Origin: Leguminivora glycinivorella
Taxonomy: Eukaryota > Arthropoda > Insecta > Lepidoptera > Tortricidae
DNA length: 64,000 nt
Assembly: GCF_023078275.1 (NCBI RefSeq)
Contig: NC_062971.1
Location: forward strand, 6,510,001-6,574,000
Reading direction: 5' to 3'
The notes under the pieces were generated by a model. The model did not search any database and had not been told where the DNA came from. It was given only the letters and a program-made list of their open reading frames with translations. Shown here piece by piece: positions 19,910-29,676 of the stretch; the stretch's first letter is position 1, and each line of letters begins with the position of its first letter. The position numbers and the translations under genes are program-made.

Positions 19910-21599
19910 AAATAATTAAAAAAAATTCCCTGGGGCCAGCAATTTTTAGTTTGGCAATAAATCCTATCATCCAAAATTTGAAATCTAAATTTAATGTTTG
20001 GTACTTGGATGACGGGACCCTAGGAGGCGACGCCGACACTGTATTAGCCGATCTTACAGTGATCATCCAAAGATTTAACTCCATTGGCCTACAACTAAAT
20101 TTTGATAAGTGTGAATTATTCATTCAAAATTCCTGTATTAACAAAGATGACGTTGTTCAAAAATTCAACTCTCTCGCGCCTAATATAAAGTTACTCGACA
20201 AGAGTAACCTTTGCCTCCTAGGATCCCCCATCTTCGAAGAAAATTTTCCTAGTTATGTTCAAAATTGCGTTTCCAAATTCGAAGAACACTCTCATCGTTT
20301 GCTCCAAATTAGCCCTCACTACGCTTTGACTGTTATAAAGTTTTGCCTATTCGTCCCGAAATTAACTTATGTGCTTCGCTGCTGCACTCTTTGGAAAAAT
20401 CAAAATCTTCTTTCACAAATAGATATTATAATTAAAATTAACCTAGAATCCGTCCTAAATATAAAACTCAGCGAGCAGTCTTGGACCCAGGGATCCCTTC
20501 CCATCCGGCACGGTGGGTTAGGGATCCGCAAAATTTCCAGTGTGGCATTACCAGCTTTTTTGTCGTCAGCTCATAGCTCGTCCAGTCTCATAGGAAAAAT
20601 CCTACGAACAAACTGTGAGGCTGCGGGCTTGGCTGACGCCAAAAATGCTTGGTCAATTGCTTGCCCCGGTCAAAATTTTCCCGAATATCCAAATTCTCAA
20701 AGGAGCTGGGACGACATTATATGCAAATTGACCGTTAGTTCCCTCCTAGCCCAATCCGACACTGAGGGACGAGCCAGACTCCTAGCAGCTGGAACCAGCG
20801 AAGCAGGGTTCTGGCTCCATGCACACCCTTCCCCAAATTTGGGCACATTTTTAACCCCCGATACTCTCCGTATTTCAGTTTCTCTTCGTCTTGGGGTCCC
20901 GGTCTGCGCCCCCCATCGCTGCCCCTGTGGCCATGAGGTTGACCGACTTGGGCACCACGGCCTTTCCTGCCAACGAAGCGCTGGCCGCTTCTCGAGGCAT
21001 GCTGCCCTCAACGACGTGATCCGCCGGTCTCTTGCGTCAGTCAATGTGCCGGCCCTTTTAGAGCCGACCGGCATATCTAGGACGGACGGTAAGAGACCGG
21101 ATGGGATGTCGTTGGTTCCGTGGAATATGGGACGGGTGCTGGTTTGGGACGCAACTTGCGTTGACACACTGGCCCCGTCTCATCTCCACCGAACCTCTGT
21201 GAGGGCAGCGGCAGCAGCAGAGGCGGCCGAGAAAATAAAGGTAGGAAAATACAGCGGTCTCGGCGCCGAATATATTTTTATTCCATTCGGCGTCGAGACC
21301 CTTGGTCCGTGGGGCCCTGGCGCTCTGAGTCTCTTCAAGGACTTATCGAAGAGACTAAGAGACGCCACCGGTGACCGAAGAGCTGGCAGCTTCCTCGCTC
21401 AGCGTATTAGCTTGACAATCCAGCGAGGAAATGCTGCCAGCGTCTTCGGTACTATGCCACAGGGGCCGTTTTTAGATTTACTTTAGTTTAATTTTAGATT
21501 TATTTAGTTTAATTTAATTTTAATTTTTATTTTATTATAATATAATTGTCATGTGATGTAAGTTTCAATAAATACGAGATGTTACGTAAAAAAAAAAAA
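19910..21599 (+). mobile_element. 5'-truncated non-LTR retrotransposon insertion with poly(A) and TSD
   Basis: The inserted DNA starts in the middle of an RT domain and ends in an A-run (21588-21600), with AATAAA at 21567-21572. It is flanked by the 12-bp direct repeat AATAATCTGTGT (19898-19909 and 21600-21611). The paralogous MITE at 44471-44961 has the same site unoccupied, proving the limits. This is target-primed reverse transcription with 5' truncation. Confidence 0.9.
19951..21486 (+). CDS. LINE ORF fragment: RT (YLDD box), CCHC knuckle and restriction-like endonuclease
   Basis: The 511 codons are uninterrupted. NVWYLDDGTLGG (D20, D21) is the catalytic RT box C; the rest of the palm and the fingers are lost through 5' truncation, so the nominal Met is not a real start. 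The thumb/connector region runs to about residue 290. Then come C324-x-C326 with H335/H336 and C340 (zinc knuckle), RHAALNDVI, and KRPDG (D384) with D400 in VLVWDAT and K433-Y434: the PD...D...KY order of the R2-type restriction-like endonuclease (RLE) that nicks target DNA. RLE placed after RT is typical of R2/R4/CRE-type LINEs, but those have FADD/YADD. I do not recognise a named family. The uninterrupted frame suggests a recent insertion. Relics of the same family are at 47236-47480 and 18108-18195. Confidence 0.8.
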   Translation: MAINPIIQNLKSKFNVWYLDDGTLGGDADTVLADLTVIIQRFNSIGLQLNFDKCELFIQNSCINKDDVVQKFNSLAPNIKLLDKSNLCLLGSPIFEENFPSYVQNCVSKFEEHSHRLLQISPHYALTVIKFCLFVPKLTYVLRCCTLWKNQNLLSQIDIIIKINLESVLNIKLSEQSWTQGSLPIRHGGLGIRKISSVALPAFLSSAHSSSSLIGKILRTNCEAAGLADAKNAWSIACPGQNFPEYPNSQRSWDDIICKLTVSSLLAQSDTEGRARLLAAGTSEAGFWLHAHPSPNLGTFLTPDTLRISVSLRLGVPVCAPHRCPCGHEVDRLGHHGLSCQRSAGRFSRHAALNDVIRRSLASVNVPALLEPTGISRTDGKRPDGMSLVPWNMGRVLVWDATCVDTLAPSHLHRTSVRAAAAAEAAEKIKVGKYSGLGAEYIFIPFGVETLGPWGPGALSLFKDLSKRLRDATGDRRAGSFLAQRISLTIQRGNAASVFGTMPQGPFLDLL

Positions 21600-21850
21600 A
21601 ATAATCTGTGTTGAAAATATCATTGCTCTATCTTCAAAAACCGGGAAGGAAATAATCGAGAGCGTGACCCCTCCTGTATCGTCTTAAGGGTCTCCCCAAA
21701 CATATCGACGCCGAACGACGTTAGTGTGAACATGCGTACGGACCGTACGGTTGCTTTCAGCGGCGATGACGTATAAGCGACTTCGTACTAACGATCGATT
21801 TTTGATCGGCTAGCACCGATTCCCCGTCGATCTGTTTGGGGAAACCCTTA

Positions 21851-21990
21851 CGCCGTGGCTTGCGTGGGCGATGGTCGCGCGACGACGATGCGACGCATAC
21901 GAAATCAAACCTTATCGATATGGAAGTATGAGACGCGACGGCGACGGTCGCGCGACGGTCACGCGACCGTCGCCCACGCATGACACTGCG
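21851..21990. mobile_element. PIF/Harbinger-type MITE (CGCCGTGGCTTGCGTGGG), copy 1
   Basis: Ends CGCCGTGGCTTGCGTGGGCG and the complement of CGCCCACGCATGACACTGCG are inverted repeats; TTA flanks both sides (21848-21850, 21991-21993). A TWA target fits PIF/Harbinger. The interior repeats CGCGACGGCGACGGTCGCG. Sister copy: 50153-50270. Confidence 0.8.
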
Positions 21991-22344
21991 TTACGCTATC
22001 AAGTAACATTATATAAAGTGTCGGAGCTCATAGTAGAGGTTAAGCTGTAGCCTAGCGTGCAGGTAAATAGTATGAGGTAATTGGAATTTGATAGATTTTG
22101 CGTTCGCGTCGTGTTTATAAATGGGTTAATAAACCACTCTTGGTTCTTTAGCTGAGGAAAATAGGGAATGTAATTTACCTGCTACATACAATGTTGAAGC
22201 ATATGAGAACAGATAATGTTTCAAAACGTTATTGAAGAAGAAGAATGTTGCAGACGTTTTCGTAGATTATTAAACTTAATACTGTTGACTGATTGAAGAT
22301 CGTAGTTTTTTTTTTCAGCATATGTCGTCGCGTCGCATCGCATA

Positions 22345-22505
22345 CATTTTTTTATGAAATAGCAGACGAGCCGCCTGATGGAAAGCAGTCATCGCCGTCC
22401 ATGGACATGAGCAACATCAGGGGAGCCACTTTATGCGTTGCCGACCTTTGAGAATCCTAATTACCTGCTTTTTGAAAAACCCCCTATCATAGCGTGAGGG
22501 AAACA
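22345..22505 (+). repeat. dispersed repeat GGCAAACGAGCAGAC family, copy 2
   Basis: AGCAGACGAGCCGCCTGATG, CATGGACATGAGCAACATC and CGTTGCCGACCTTTGAGA follow the same order as 16968-17115 but are more diverged. Confidence 0.6.
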
Positions 22506-22615
22506 CCTCAGAAGGTAAGCTTGCACGTTTGGGGCAAAACGAGCGAGAGGCCCATTTGTTCTTGGTTTGCCACGTGTCGAGAAAGTGAGGATCAACTTTG
22601 TTTCTTTGGCGGGAG

Positions 22616-22770
22616 GTGCGGTGATAAAAGCGCGACGGTGGCACCAAGTCAAGGAGTTAGTTTATCGCGTCGCGCGTCGCACTTCCATAGAGATCGAAGG
22701 TTTGATCTCGTCGCGTTGCGTCACTTCGTAGCGCCGTCGCGTACTCGTCCACGGCGTCCACGTCCATATT
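22616..22770 (-). mobile_element. diverged copy of the GC-rich CGCGACGG MITE family
   Basis: CGTCGCACTTCCATAGAGAT, GAAGGTTTGATCTCGTCGCG and CCACGGCGTCCACGTCC mirror the interior of 21851-21990 (GATATGGAAGTATGAGACG), but with many changes. The ends are not definable. Confidence 0.45.
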
Positions 22771-22865
22771 GTAATGATGCTCCTACACCGGCTGTTATAC
22801 AATATTATACTCGTATGAGAAAACCGAATAATTTTAACAGCGTATTCCTCGTCATCTCTCTCTCG

Positions 22866-23016
22866 GCCGGTTGGAAGGCCCAGATACCGATGGATCGATG
22901 AGGTCCAGAAAGACCTGTGTTACTGAAAGACTTCAAGAGCGAATGGCGGAATCTAGTGTCGGAGGCCAAGATCCACTTCGGGTCGCTGAGCCATCGCAGT
23001 AAGTAAGTAAGTATTC
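22866..23016 (+). pseudogene. RTE-like LINE C-terminal relic with (TAAG)n tail
   Basis: Broken frames encode GRPRYRWIDEVQKDL and then WRNLVSEAKIHFGSLSHRS, with a shift between them, followed by a stop within TAAGTAAGTAAGTA. This is the usual C-terminal motif order of lepidopteran endonuclease-RT LINEs, whose 3' ends carry short microsatellites instead of poly(A). Only the last 50 codons or so are left. Confidence 0.65.
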
Positions 23017-23154
23017 CTCGTCATATTACAAAAGTAAAATGTCGTATAAGCTTTTCTAGATTTCTTCAGATTTATAAGCATTAAAAAAAAACTATTACTT
23101 ATTGTTTCTCAGAACAAAACGCTATTTTGATGGCGATGATGCCGTTATGGGTGC

Positions 23155-25290
23155 GTCCCACGAGATATAACGTTAATATATATAATTTCATGTTACTAAC
23201 GTTCAGCAGCAATAATGAACGTTAGATATAACACCAACATCAATACTTTTGTAAGAAATAACGCTGAATTGCCATAATATTAGTTTTACATAACGTTTTT
23301 TAATATAACGTTTACGTTACTTAATTTTAGTTAATATACCATACACTACGTATACCGTTCACCATGCACAACATTTCTTAATATAATGTTTAAATTAGCT
23401 AATTTCAGTTTATATACCATACACTAAGTATACCGTCCACCATAAATAACATTACTTAATATAACGATTATATTAGCTTAATATCAGTTTATATACCATA
23501 CCGTTCTCCATAAATAACATTTAACTGTTGCTAAGAGATTAGGTTAGGTTAGAACTGCGACCCCCACACAAAACTGTTGCTAAGAAAGTAGGTTTAGGTT
23601 AGGTTAGAACAGCGACCCCCATACAAAACTGTTGCTAAGAAAGTAGGTTTAGGTTAGGATAGAACTGCGACCCCCATACAAAACTGTTGCTAAGAAAGTA
23701 GGTTTAGGTTAGGTTAGAACTGCGACCCCCACACAAAACTGTTGCTAAGAAAGTAGGTTTAGGTTAGGTTAGAACTGCGACCCCCATACAAAACTGTTGC
23801 TAGGAAAGTAGGTTTAGGTTAGGTTAGAACTGCGACCCCACACAAAACTGTTGCTAAGAAAGTAGGTTTAGGTTAGGTTAGAACTGCGACCCCCACACAA
23901 AACTGTTGCTAAGAGAGTAGGTTTAGGTTAGGTTAGAACTGCGACCCCCACACAAAACTGTTGCTAAGAAAGTAGGTTTAGGTTAGGTTAGAACTGCGAC
24001 CCCCACACAAAACTGTTGCTAAGAAAGTAGGTTTAGGTTAGGTTAGAACTGTGACCCTCACACAAAACTGTTGCTAAGAAAGTAGGTTTAGGTTAGGTTA
24101 GAACTGCGACCCCCACACAAAACTGTTGCTAAGAAAGTAGGTTTAGGTTAGGTTAGAACTGCGACCCCCACACAAAACTGTTGCTAAGAAAGTAGGTTTA
24201 GGTTGGGTTAGAACTGCGACCCCCACACAAAACTGTTACTAAGAGAGTAGGTTTAGGTTAGGTTAGAACTGCGACCCCCACACAAAACTGTTGCTAAGAA
24301 AGTAGGTTTAGGTTAGGTTAGAACTGCGACCCGCACACAAAACTGTTGCTAAGAAAGTAGGTTTAGGTTAGGTTAGAACTGCGACCCCCACACAAAACTG
24401 TTGCTAACAAAGTAGGTTTAGGTTAGGTTAGAACTGTGACCCTCACACAAAACTGTTGCTAAGAAAGTAGGTTAGGTTAGAACTGCGACCCCCACACAAA
24501 ACTGTTGCTAAGAAAGTAGGTTTAGGTTAGGTTAGAACTGCGACCCCCATACAAAACTGTTGCTAAGAGAGTAGGTTTATGTTAGGTTAGAACTGCGACC
24601 CCCACACAAAACTGTTGCTAAGAAAGTAGGTTTAGGTTAGGTTAGAACTGCGACCCCCATACAAAACTGTTGCTAAGAAAGTAGGTTTAGGTTAGGTTAG
24701 AACTGCGACCCCCACACAAAACTGTTGCTAAGAAAGTAGGCTTAGGTTGGGTTAGAACTGCGACCCCCACACAAAACTGTTACTAAGAGAGTAGGTTTAG
24801 GTTAGGTTAGAACTGCGACCCCCACACAAAACTGTTGCTAAGAAAGTAGGTTTAGGTTAGGTTAGAACTGCGACCCGCACACAAAACTGTTGCTAAGAAA
24901 GTGGGTTAGGTTAGGTTATTATGCATTTAAAATCTTACACACAGAATGAACATTACGCCTTTTGATGTTAGATTAATTGAAAAATATATGTTATTAATAT
25001 TAGGTATCCCAAACGTTATAAACATAGATCTTAGATATTATGAACATTACACCTTTTGATGTTAGAATAATTGATTAATATATGTTATAAATATTAGGTA
25101 TCCCTAACGTTATATACATTAATCTTTATATACACTGATATTATAGAGAATAAACATTATCCACTTCGAAATTAGATGATTTGCTATTATCGATTTTGAG
25201 CATTATAACCAGTGAACGTTATGCTGAAAAAGCTTATACAAAGTGAGCGTATATTTTATAAGTAATATACGATAAGTTCTTATATCTCGT
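23155..25290. mobile_element. element carrying a 55-bp minisatellite core and repeated flanks
   Basis: The outer edges CGAGATATAACGTTAATATA (from 23158) and the complement of AGTTCTTATATCTCG (to 25293) are loosely inverted. The left flank (about 23280-23525) holds three diverged copies of a roughly 90-bp unit (TATATACCATACACTA, CCATAAATAACATT). The right flank (24930-25135) holds two copies of a roughly 110-bp unit (GAACATTACGCCTTTTGATG, ATATTAGGTATCCC, AACGTTATA). The centre is the minisatellite. It looks like one transposon-like unit whose parts have each been amplified. Confidence 0.55.
23531..24915. repeat. 55-bp minisatellite with TTAGG-like motifs, about 26 copies
   Basis: The unit is AACTGTTGCTAAGAAAGTAG followed by GTTTAGGTTAGGTTAGAACT and GCGACCCCCACACAA; spacing between GTTGCTAAG motifs is 55 bp over most of the array. 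Each unit contains TTTAGGTTAGGTTAG, which resembles the insect telomere repeat TTAGG. Variants (GTTACTAAGAGAG, GGTTGGGTTAG, CGACCCGCACAC) recur in the same order about 545 bp apart, so blocks of about ten units were duplicated. Confidence 0.9.
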
Positions 25291-25413
25291 ATTACTTACC
25301 CTGCCGTTATCGGATAATCTAACCTATCCTCATCCATAATATGTCAAAAAATAACTAGCAACCTTCAAATCAAGAGTGAACAGGCATGTTATGGGCGAGC
25401 TCACTACATCGTA

Positions 25414-25559
25414 AGGCCTGATTTAGACGGTTTACGAACTCGCATGCGATTTTAGTTACACTGCGGGCTGTTGAGGGTATATACAATTTTGCACAGCCAT
25501 CAATTACCGTAATGTAATAAAACTCGTATGCGAGCTCTCGTACTGTTTAAATGGGCCCT
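25414..25559. mobile_element. MITE with GGSCCTGATTTAGACGG ends, copy 1
   Basis: The left end GGCCTGATTTAGACGG and the complement of CTGTTTAAATGGGCCC are inverted, as are ACGAACTCGCATGCGATTTT and AAAACTCGTATGCGAGCTCT. A second copy at 28083-29060 is interrupted by a large insertion. Confidence 0.7.
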
Positions 25560-25564
25560 CAGCT

Positions 25565-26450
25565 ACGTCTTTGCCTTTGGCTAGTTTGTGGCTAAGAGTA
25601 AGCCCATTTATTATAAAAAAAATAGTAACTCATTGCAAAAAAAAGTATTATTTTAGAAAAAAAAATTTTTTATAGTAAGTGCCAGTTTTACGAATAACAT
25701 TTACTTTTTATGTGGAAATAAATCCAAAAATCAAAAAATTTTTTTTGCGAAATTTGCTTGGCGTCATATAACATTATATTTATTTTGCCCTCAGAAATGG
25801 GTAGCTAATATCTTTCGGTTCTTTCATGTCACACCATGTACAACATGGTGTGACAGGGACAACGTACCTAACTGTCGTTCGTATCACGCTGTGTTATAAC
25901 AGTCAGTATGGGAGCACCATTAGAGTGAACAGGATGACATAAGGTTATTTTAGATCCTGCTTAAAACGTCTCTATCTAAAGTAAGAGAAACAGCTGTCAC
26001 TCCCCACAAACTTTGATAAGGATGAATATTCCAGTCCCTAAACCTGATCAGTGTGATCCAGTAGGATATATCGGGTCGTCAAATTCAAAGGGAATTACTT
26101 GGGACTATTTATGTAAAGTAGGGTAGAGGCACCTTTTCCCATGTTGCCTTTTTACCTTCCGAATTTCTTATCATTCTTAAGCTTCGTATCAGATTTTAGA
26201 CTCTGTGCTGAACGTAAACGAAGTTATATTTGCGAGATACATATTAAATGATAAGAGATTTTAAAAGTTATAGCTTAGATATTGGTCCGATGTGGATCGT
26301 AAATTCTCATTCGCTCGGGAACTATTTTCTTTGGTATATCGATATTTTTTTAGGCATCCGGTTATGATCTTGAGTATTTCATGGACTAATATTTTAAGTA
26401 GGTATGTAATTAATGAGGTAGGTATTGGAATAATGAAATTATTTAATAAA
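25565..26450. other. AT-rich intergenic stretch, nothing recognised
   Basis: No ORF with a domain or definable repeat seen. A short palindrome ACACCATGTACAACATGGTGT lies at about 25831-25852. Confidence 0.35.
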
Positions 26451-26455
26451 TCAGT

Positions 26456-26595
26456 AGGTCACAGTCACAGTTTCGTTTTCTTTCAACCCCTTAAAAATTT
26501 GCCAAGAGTGGCACTGAAGCTTTAGTAGTTTCATGTGTTCTGCCCTTTATGGGATACAGGCGTGATTGTATGTATATTGTATGTATGTATAGGTA
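26456..26595 (+). repeat. RTE-type 3' tail, AGAGTGGCACTGAAGC family, with (TGTA)n end
   Basis: TCACAGTTTCGTTTTCTTTC, CCAAGAGTGGCACTGAAGC and TATGGGATACAGGCGTGATT are followed by TGTATGTATG. Copies in the same orientation are at 29416, 31388, 46596 and 60078. Confidence 0.7.
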
Positions 26596-26635
26596 CCTAC
26601 TTGTGAAGCTATGATATTCTGCCCGGGTTCCCTCT

Positions 26636-27190
26636 ATTTGGCATACCTTTAATTATCCGAAACGATTTTCGCATAGTAGACTTCGCATAATCGGTTTTCG
26701 ACAAATGTTAATTTGGCAGAAAACTTATTTGTCATAATTTAAATAATACGAATATTACTTTGTCCGAAAATAAGTTTGCATAATACTGTTTACGCCGATT
26801 ATGTTCATGAATAAAACTGATTCGCATAATTATATTTGTCATATTTCTTAAAATCAGAATAGCCACCCTTACTAAACGCTGTCAGAAGAGTCGATTAGTT
26901 TAGGGTAGAACTGCGACCTCAACAAATACAAATTTTTGTCAAGGATAACCGTTGGGTTAGATTAAAACTGCAACATCAATATAGTATTACCTATGACAAA
27001 CATTCTGCGTGGTAAATTTTGATTAAACAATGTTATGCACAAATAATTTATGCATAAAAACCATTCGGCGAATAACATTTATGCACGAAATATATTCGGA
27101 CTAACAGGGGTATGCCTAGAGATTATGCGAAAGGTAAATTATGCCTATATAGATTATGGCAAAAAAAAATCTGGATTGTAGAATTTTGCC
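26636..27190. mobile_element. GCATAA-rich element with two copies of the TTAGG-like core
   Basis: The edges are rich in TTCGCATAA/TTATGC motifs (CGCATAGTAGACTTCGCATA, GATTATGCGAAAGGTAAATT). In the centre (26880-26990) GTTTAGGGTAGAACTGCGAC and, about 57 bp on, GGGTTAGATTAAAACTGCAAC match the unit of the 23.5-24.9 kb minisatellite. It therefore looks like an unamplified relative of 23155-25290. Confidence 0.5.
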
Positions 27191-28080
27191 AAAACTAAGA
27201 GAACCATTCTGCCTATATAATTATATACTTATTAAGGAACATTATGAGATTCTTTCCGGTAACCGATTTCTTTCCGTCATTCTTCGGATCTAGTGCAAGT
27301 AGTCATAGACATGACGGATCATATTTTAACGAATTCGGAACGGATGCAGTGCGAAGCCGCTCTTATATCTTTGATCCGACAAAAAGATGTTTACTCAAAC
27401 AAATAGGCTGATAACTTCATAGGCCCAAAGGCGATTGAAGCTGACGCCGACGGAATATTGATATGACATCTCCATAGTCCCTTCAGACTCTTCAGAGGTA
27501 TTCGCAACCTTGAGATCGATTCTGATTTGTTTTAAATCTGTTTTTTAATTTATTGTGGAGCCTTGGTCCATGGGACTACGCCGGCTCCGTAAAGCCACTT
27601 TATATTATGAACAATAAATATACAAACTCATTATTAAAAATAAGTCAAAACAAAAGTAGAAAATATAACAACCGAATTTGTATATATATCTATAAAAGAA
27701 ACTATATACAAATTCAGCAGTCTTTGACAAGGGTTCCACGAGAATTGATTGGAACACCCATATGTCGGTCATCGTGTATCCGTGGACCTCAAAGATCTGC
27801 ATTCTCTTCGCTCGAATCCGGACACACTCCAGAAGTGATTCCCCCCCTTTAAAATTGATAAGGGCGTCGTCTTGTTTTGATACAGCGTTGACAAGCGCTC
27901 ACGCCTTATATTATAATGTAGATATATTCACAGTAAATAAAATTAAAACATAATATGGCTTACATCAACGTTCAAGACGGCGTCAGTTCCCCTACAAAGT
28001 GAAATTGGGTTGGAATCTGTGTTCCTAAAATATTTATTACGTATTTTTAGTGACAGATAGACGCTTTAATCATAATAGTA
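27191..28080. other. intergenic stretch, nothing firmly recognised
   Basis: The block at 27553-27610 (GAGCCTTGGTCCATGGGAC, TACGCCGGCTCCGTAAAGCC) is GC-richer and might be a retroelement 3' piece. Short ORFs on both strands show no domain. Confidence 0.3.
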
Positions 28081-28082
28081 CG

Positions 28083-29060
28083 TCCTGATTTAGACGGCGT
28101 GCGAACTCGCGTGCGATTTTAGTTACATTGCGGGCTGTTGAGGTTACATACAATTTTGCACAGACATCAAATACCGCAATGTAATAAAACTCGTATGCGA
28201 GTTCTCGTACCGTCTAAAGCGCGCGGTTGTTTTATGCGGAGATCGCAGCGTCAGACGAATGCGATCAACGGATGCGTCTACCGCGTCTGCGTTCCAAAAC
28301 AAGGCACCCTTTTCTTTACGGCAAACGCATGCGTTAAACGCTGATGCGAGTACATTGTCATTTTTTTTACGTGGGAGCTACATAGTGCAATATTGTTTTA
28401 TGCGTTTGACGCTCCGTTCGCAGCGGTATTTTAAAATTGTTTGCGATTACCGCAGCGATTACTTGAGAAGGTATATTTGGAATTTAGTTTTAAAGTGTCT
28501 TTCAAGCAGGTGAACGTGTTAAGTTAAAAAACTCACCAGACTTCTCGATTATTTCGCCAATTTCCATCCACTTTGTAATGTTCGTGTGAAAGATCATAGA
28601 AAAACCGGTCGATCTCTAATTAAATCAATCAGGAGTTTATAACCCTCCTTTGAAAATGGCATAATTTTACTTTTCTTTAAGTTTGCCATAGTGATAAAAT
28701 TAATAATTAATTAATGTCATAATTAATCGAGTTGAGATGCAATGCTAAATGATTTATTCTTCCTCCATCAAATGTGGGTAGACGCACAAAACAACACGAA
28801 TATGCGCAAGCGCTAACAGCTTGCGTTGAACGGCCACGTTTCACGCAATAAACAAGGATGTTCCTTACATAAACTATGAAGATAAAATATTTTTATATGC
28901 GCGTTTGACGCATTGCGTCTCACGCTGCGCTTGCCGCTTCATCAACCGCGTAAAACAATGGTCTATAATTATATTACCTGACTTGAAATGATCTGCGTCT
29001 ATCGCACTGCGTGTAACGTAGCGTTTATCGCATAAAACAACCGCGCGCTTAAATGGGCCC
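28083..29060. mobile_element. MITE with GGSCCTGATTTAGACGG ends, copy 2, interrupted
   Basis: CCTGATTTAGACGGCGTGCG, GAACTCGCGTGCGATTTTAG and AAAACTCGTATGCGAGTTCT match 25414-25559. The right terminus is split: ACCGTCTAA before the insertion and TAAATGGGCCC after it. Confidence 0.75.
28218..29049. mobile_element. PIF/Harbinger-type element, nested, no transposase
   Basis: A perfect 21-bp terminal inverted repeat starts AGCGCGCGGTTGTTTTATGC (right end: complement of GCATAAAACAACCGCGCGCT). The 3-bp target TAA lies on both sides (28215-28217, 29050-29052). The 832-bp interior is rich in GCG-containing motifs (CGCAGCGTCAGACG, CGTTTGACGCATTGCG). ORFs inside are short and match nothing. TAA duplication is diagnostic for PIF/Harbinger-like movement. 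Confidence 0.85.
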
Positions 29061-29304
29061 TACCCCTTGTGCTGCCCTACCTCCGGTGTCACTGTGGCGT
29101 GGTCCTTCTGGGATACCCTGTAGACCGCCTCCATATTTACTGATGGTACCTACTTAATCATAATATCCCGATTTAGTGTATGATAAAATTGATCAGTTGC
29201 ATCAAAACATAAGTTAGAATTGTACGTAAATATTTTTCTCAAGTGTATTTTATTTAGTAATGACACCACTGAAAATTCAATATATAGGTAGATAAATATT
29301 CAAT

Positions 29305-29676
29305 AAATATTATAGGACATTCTTACACAGATTGACTGAGTCCCACGGTAAGCTCAAGAACGCTTGTGTTGTGGGTACTCAGACAACAATATACATAATA
29401 TACAAGTACTTATTTATGTCACCATTTGGATTTCTTTCACCCCTTTTTGCCAAGAGCGGCACTGAAACTTGAGTAGTTCATGTGCTCTGCCTACCCCTTT
29501 ATGGGATACAGGCGTGATTATAGGTATGTATGTATGTACCTTCTTATAAATACATAGAAAACATCCATGACTCCGGAACAAAAGTCTGTGCCAAATAAAT
29601 GCCCTTACCGGGATTCGAACCCGGGATCGCGGCTTAGCAGGCGGGGTCACTACGCGCTATGCCAGACCGGTCGTCT
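29305..29676 (-). mobile_element. tRNA-derived SINE family 1, interrupted by an RTE-type tail
   Basis: The minus-strand head has box B (complement GGGATTCGAACCCGGG) and GACCGGTCTGGC; the body end GACATTCTTACACAGATTGA, CCCACGGTAAGCTCAAG lies at 29312-29360. A piece of the AGAGTGGCACTGAA family (29416-29538) sits between them. Confidence 0.85.
29416..29538 (+). repeat. RTE-type 3' tail inserted in SINE, (TGTA)n end
   Basis: TTTCTTTCACCCCTTTTTGCC, AGAGCGGCACTGAAACTTGA and GGATACAGGCGTGATTATAG are followed by GTATGTATGTATGTA. It breaks the SINE at 29305-29676. Confidence 0.75.

Larger units (their letters stand above)
19275..21683. mobile_element. TTAA-flanked (piggyBac-type) MITE copy A, with two insertions
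   Basis: TTAA at 19271-19274 and 21684-21687 flanks ends GAGGCTACACGAGCG and the complement of CTCCTGTATCGTC. An uninterrupted relative lies in reverse at 44471-44961 with cleaner ends (GASGATACGGTAG) and TTAA on both sides. Inside copy A two pieces are foreign: the MITE at 19684-19890 and the LINE at 19910-21599. The TTAA target is the hallmark of the piggyBac superfamily. No transposase remains. Confidence 0.8.

Noticed and set aside
20697..21167. 156-codon minus-strand ORF
   Set aside because: It is the antisense shadow of the LINE ORF at 19951-21486, whose RT and endonuclease motifs are clear.
22494..22901. 135-codon ORF as a host gene
   Set aside because: It crosses three different repeats (GGCAAAC-type repeat, GC-rich MITE copy, LINE tail), so its open frame is incidental.
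23531..24915. Possible CRISPR array
   Set aside because: Units are contiguous 55-bp repeats without unique spacers, and the surrounding DNA is animal with no cas genes.
23531..24915. True telomeric DNA because of TTAGG-like motifs
   Set aside because: Each unit has only about 2.5 TTAGG-like words within a longer unrelated sequence, and both sides continue into ordinary repeats. It is interstitial.
28138..28513. Two overlapping ORFs in the PIF-type element as a transposase
   Set aside because: They span the border of the element, are short, and lack any DDE motif.
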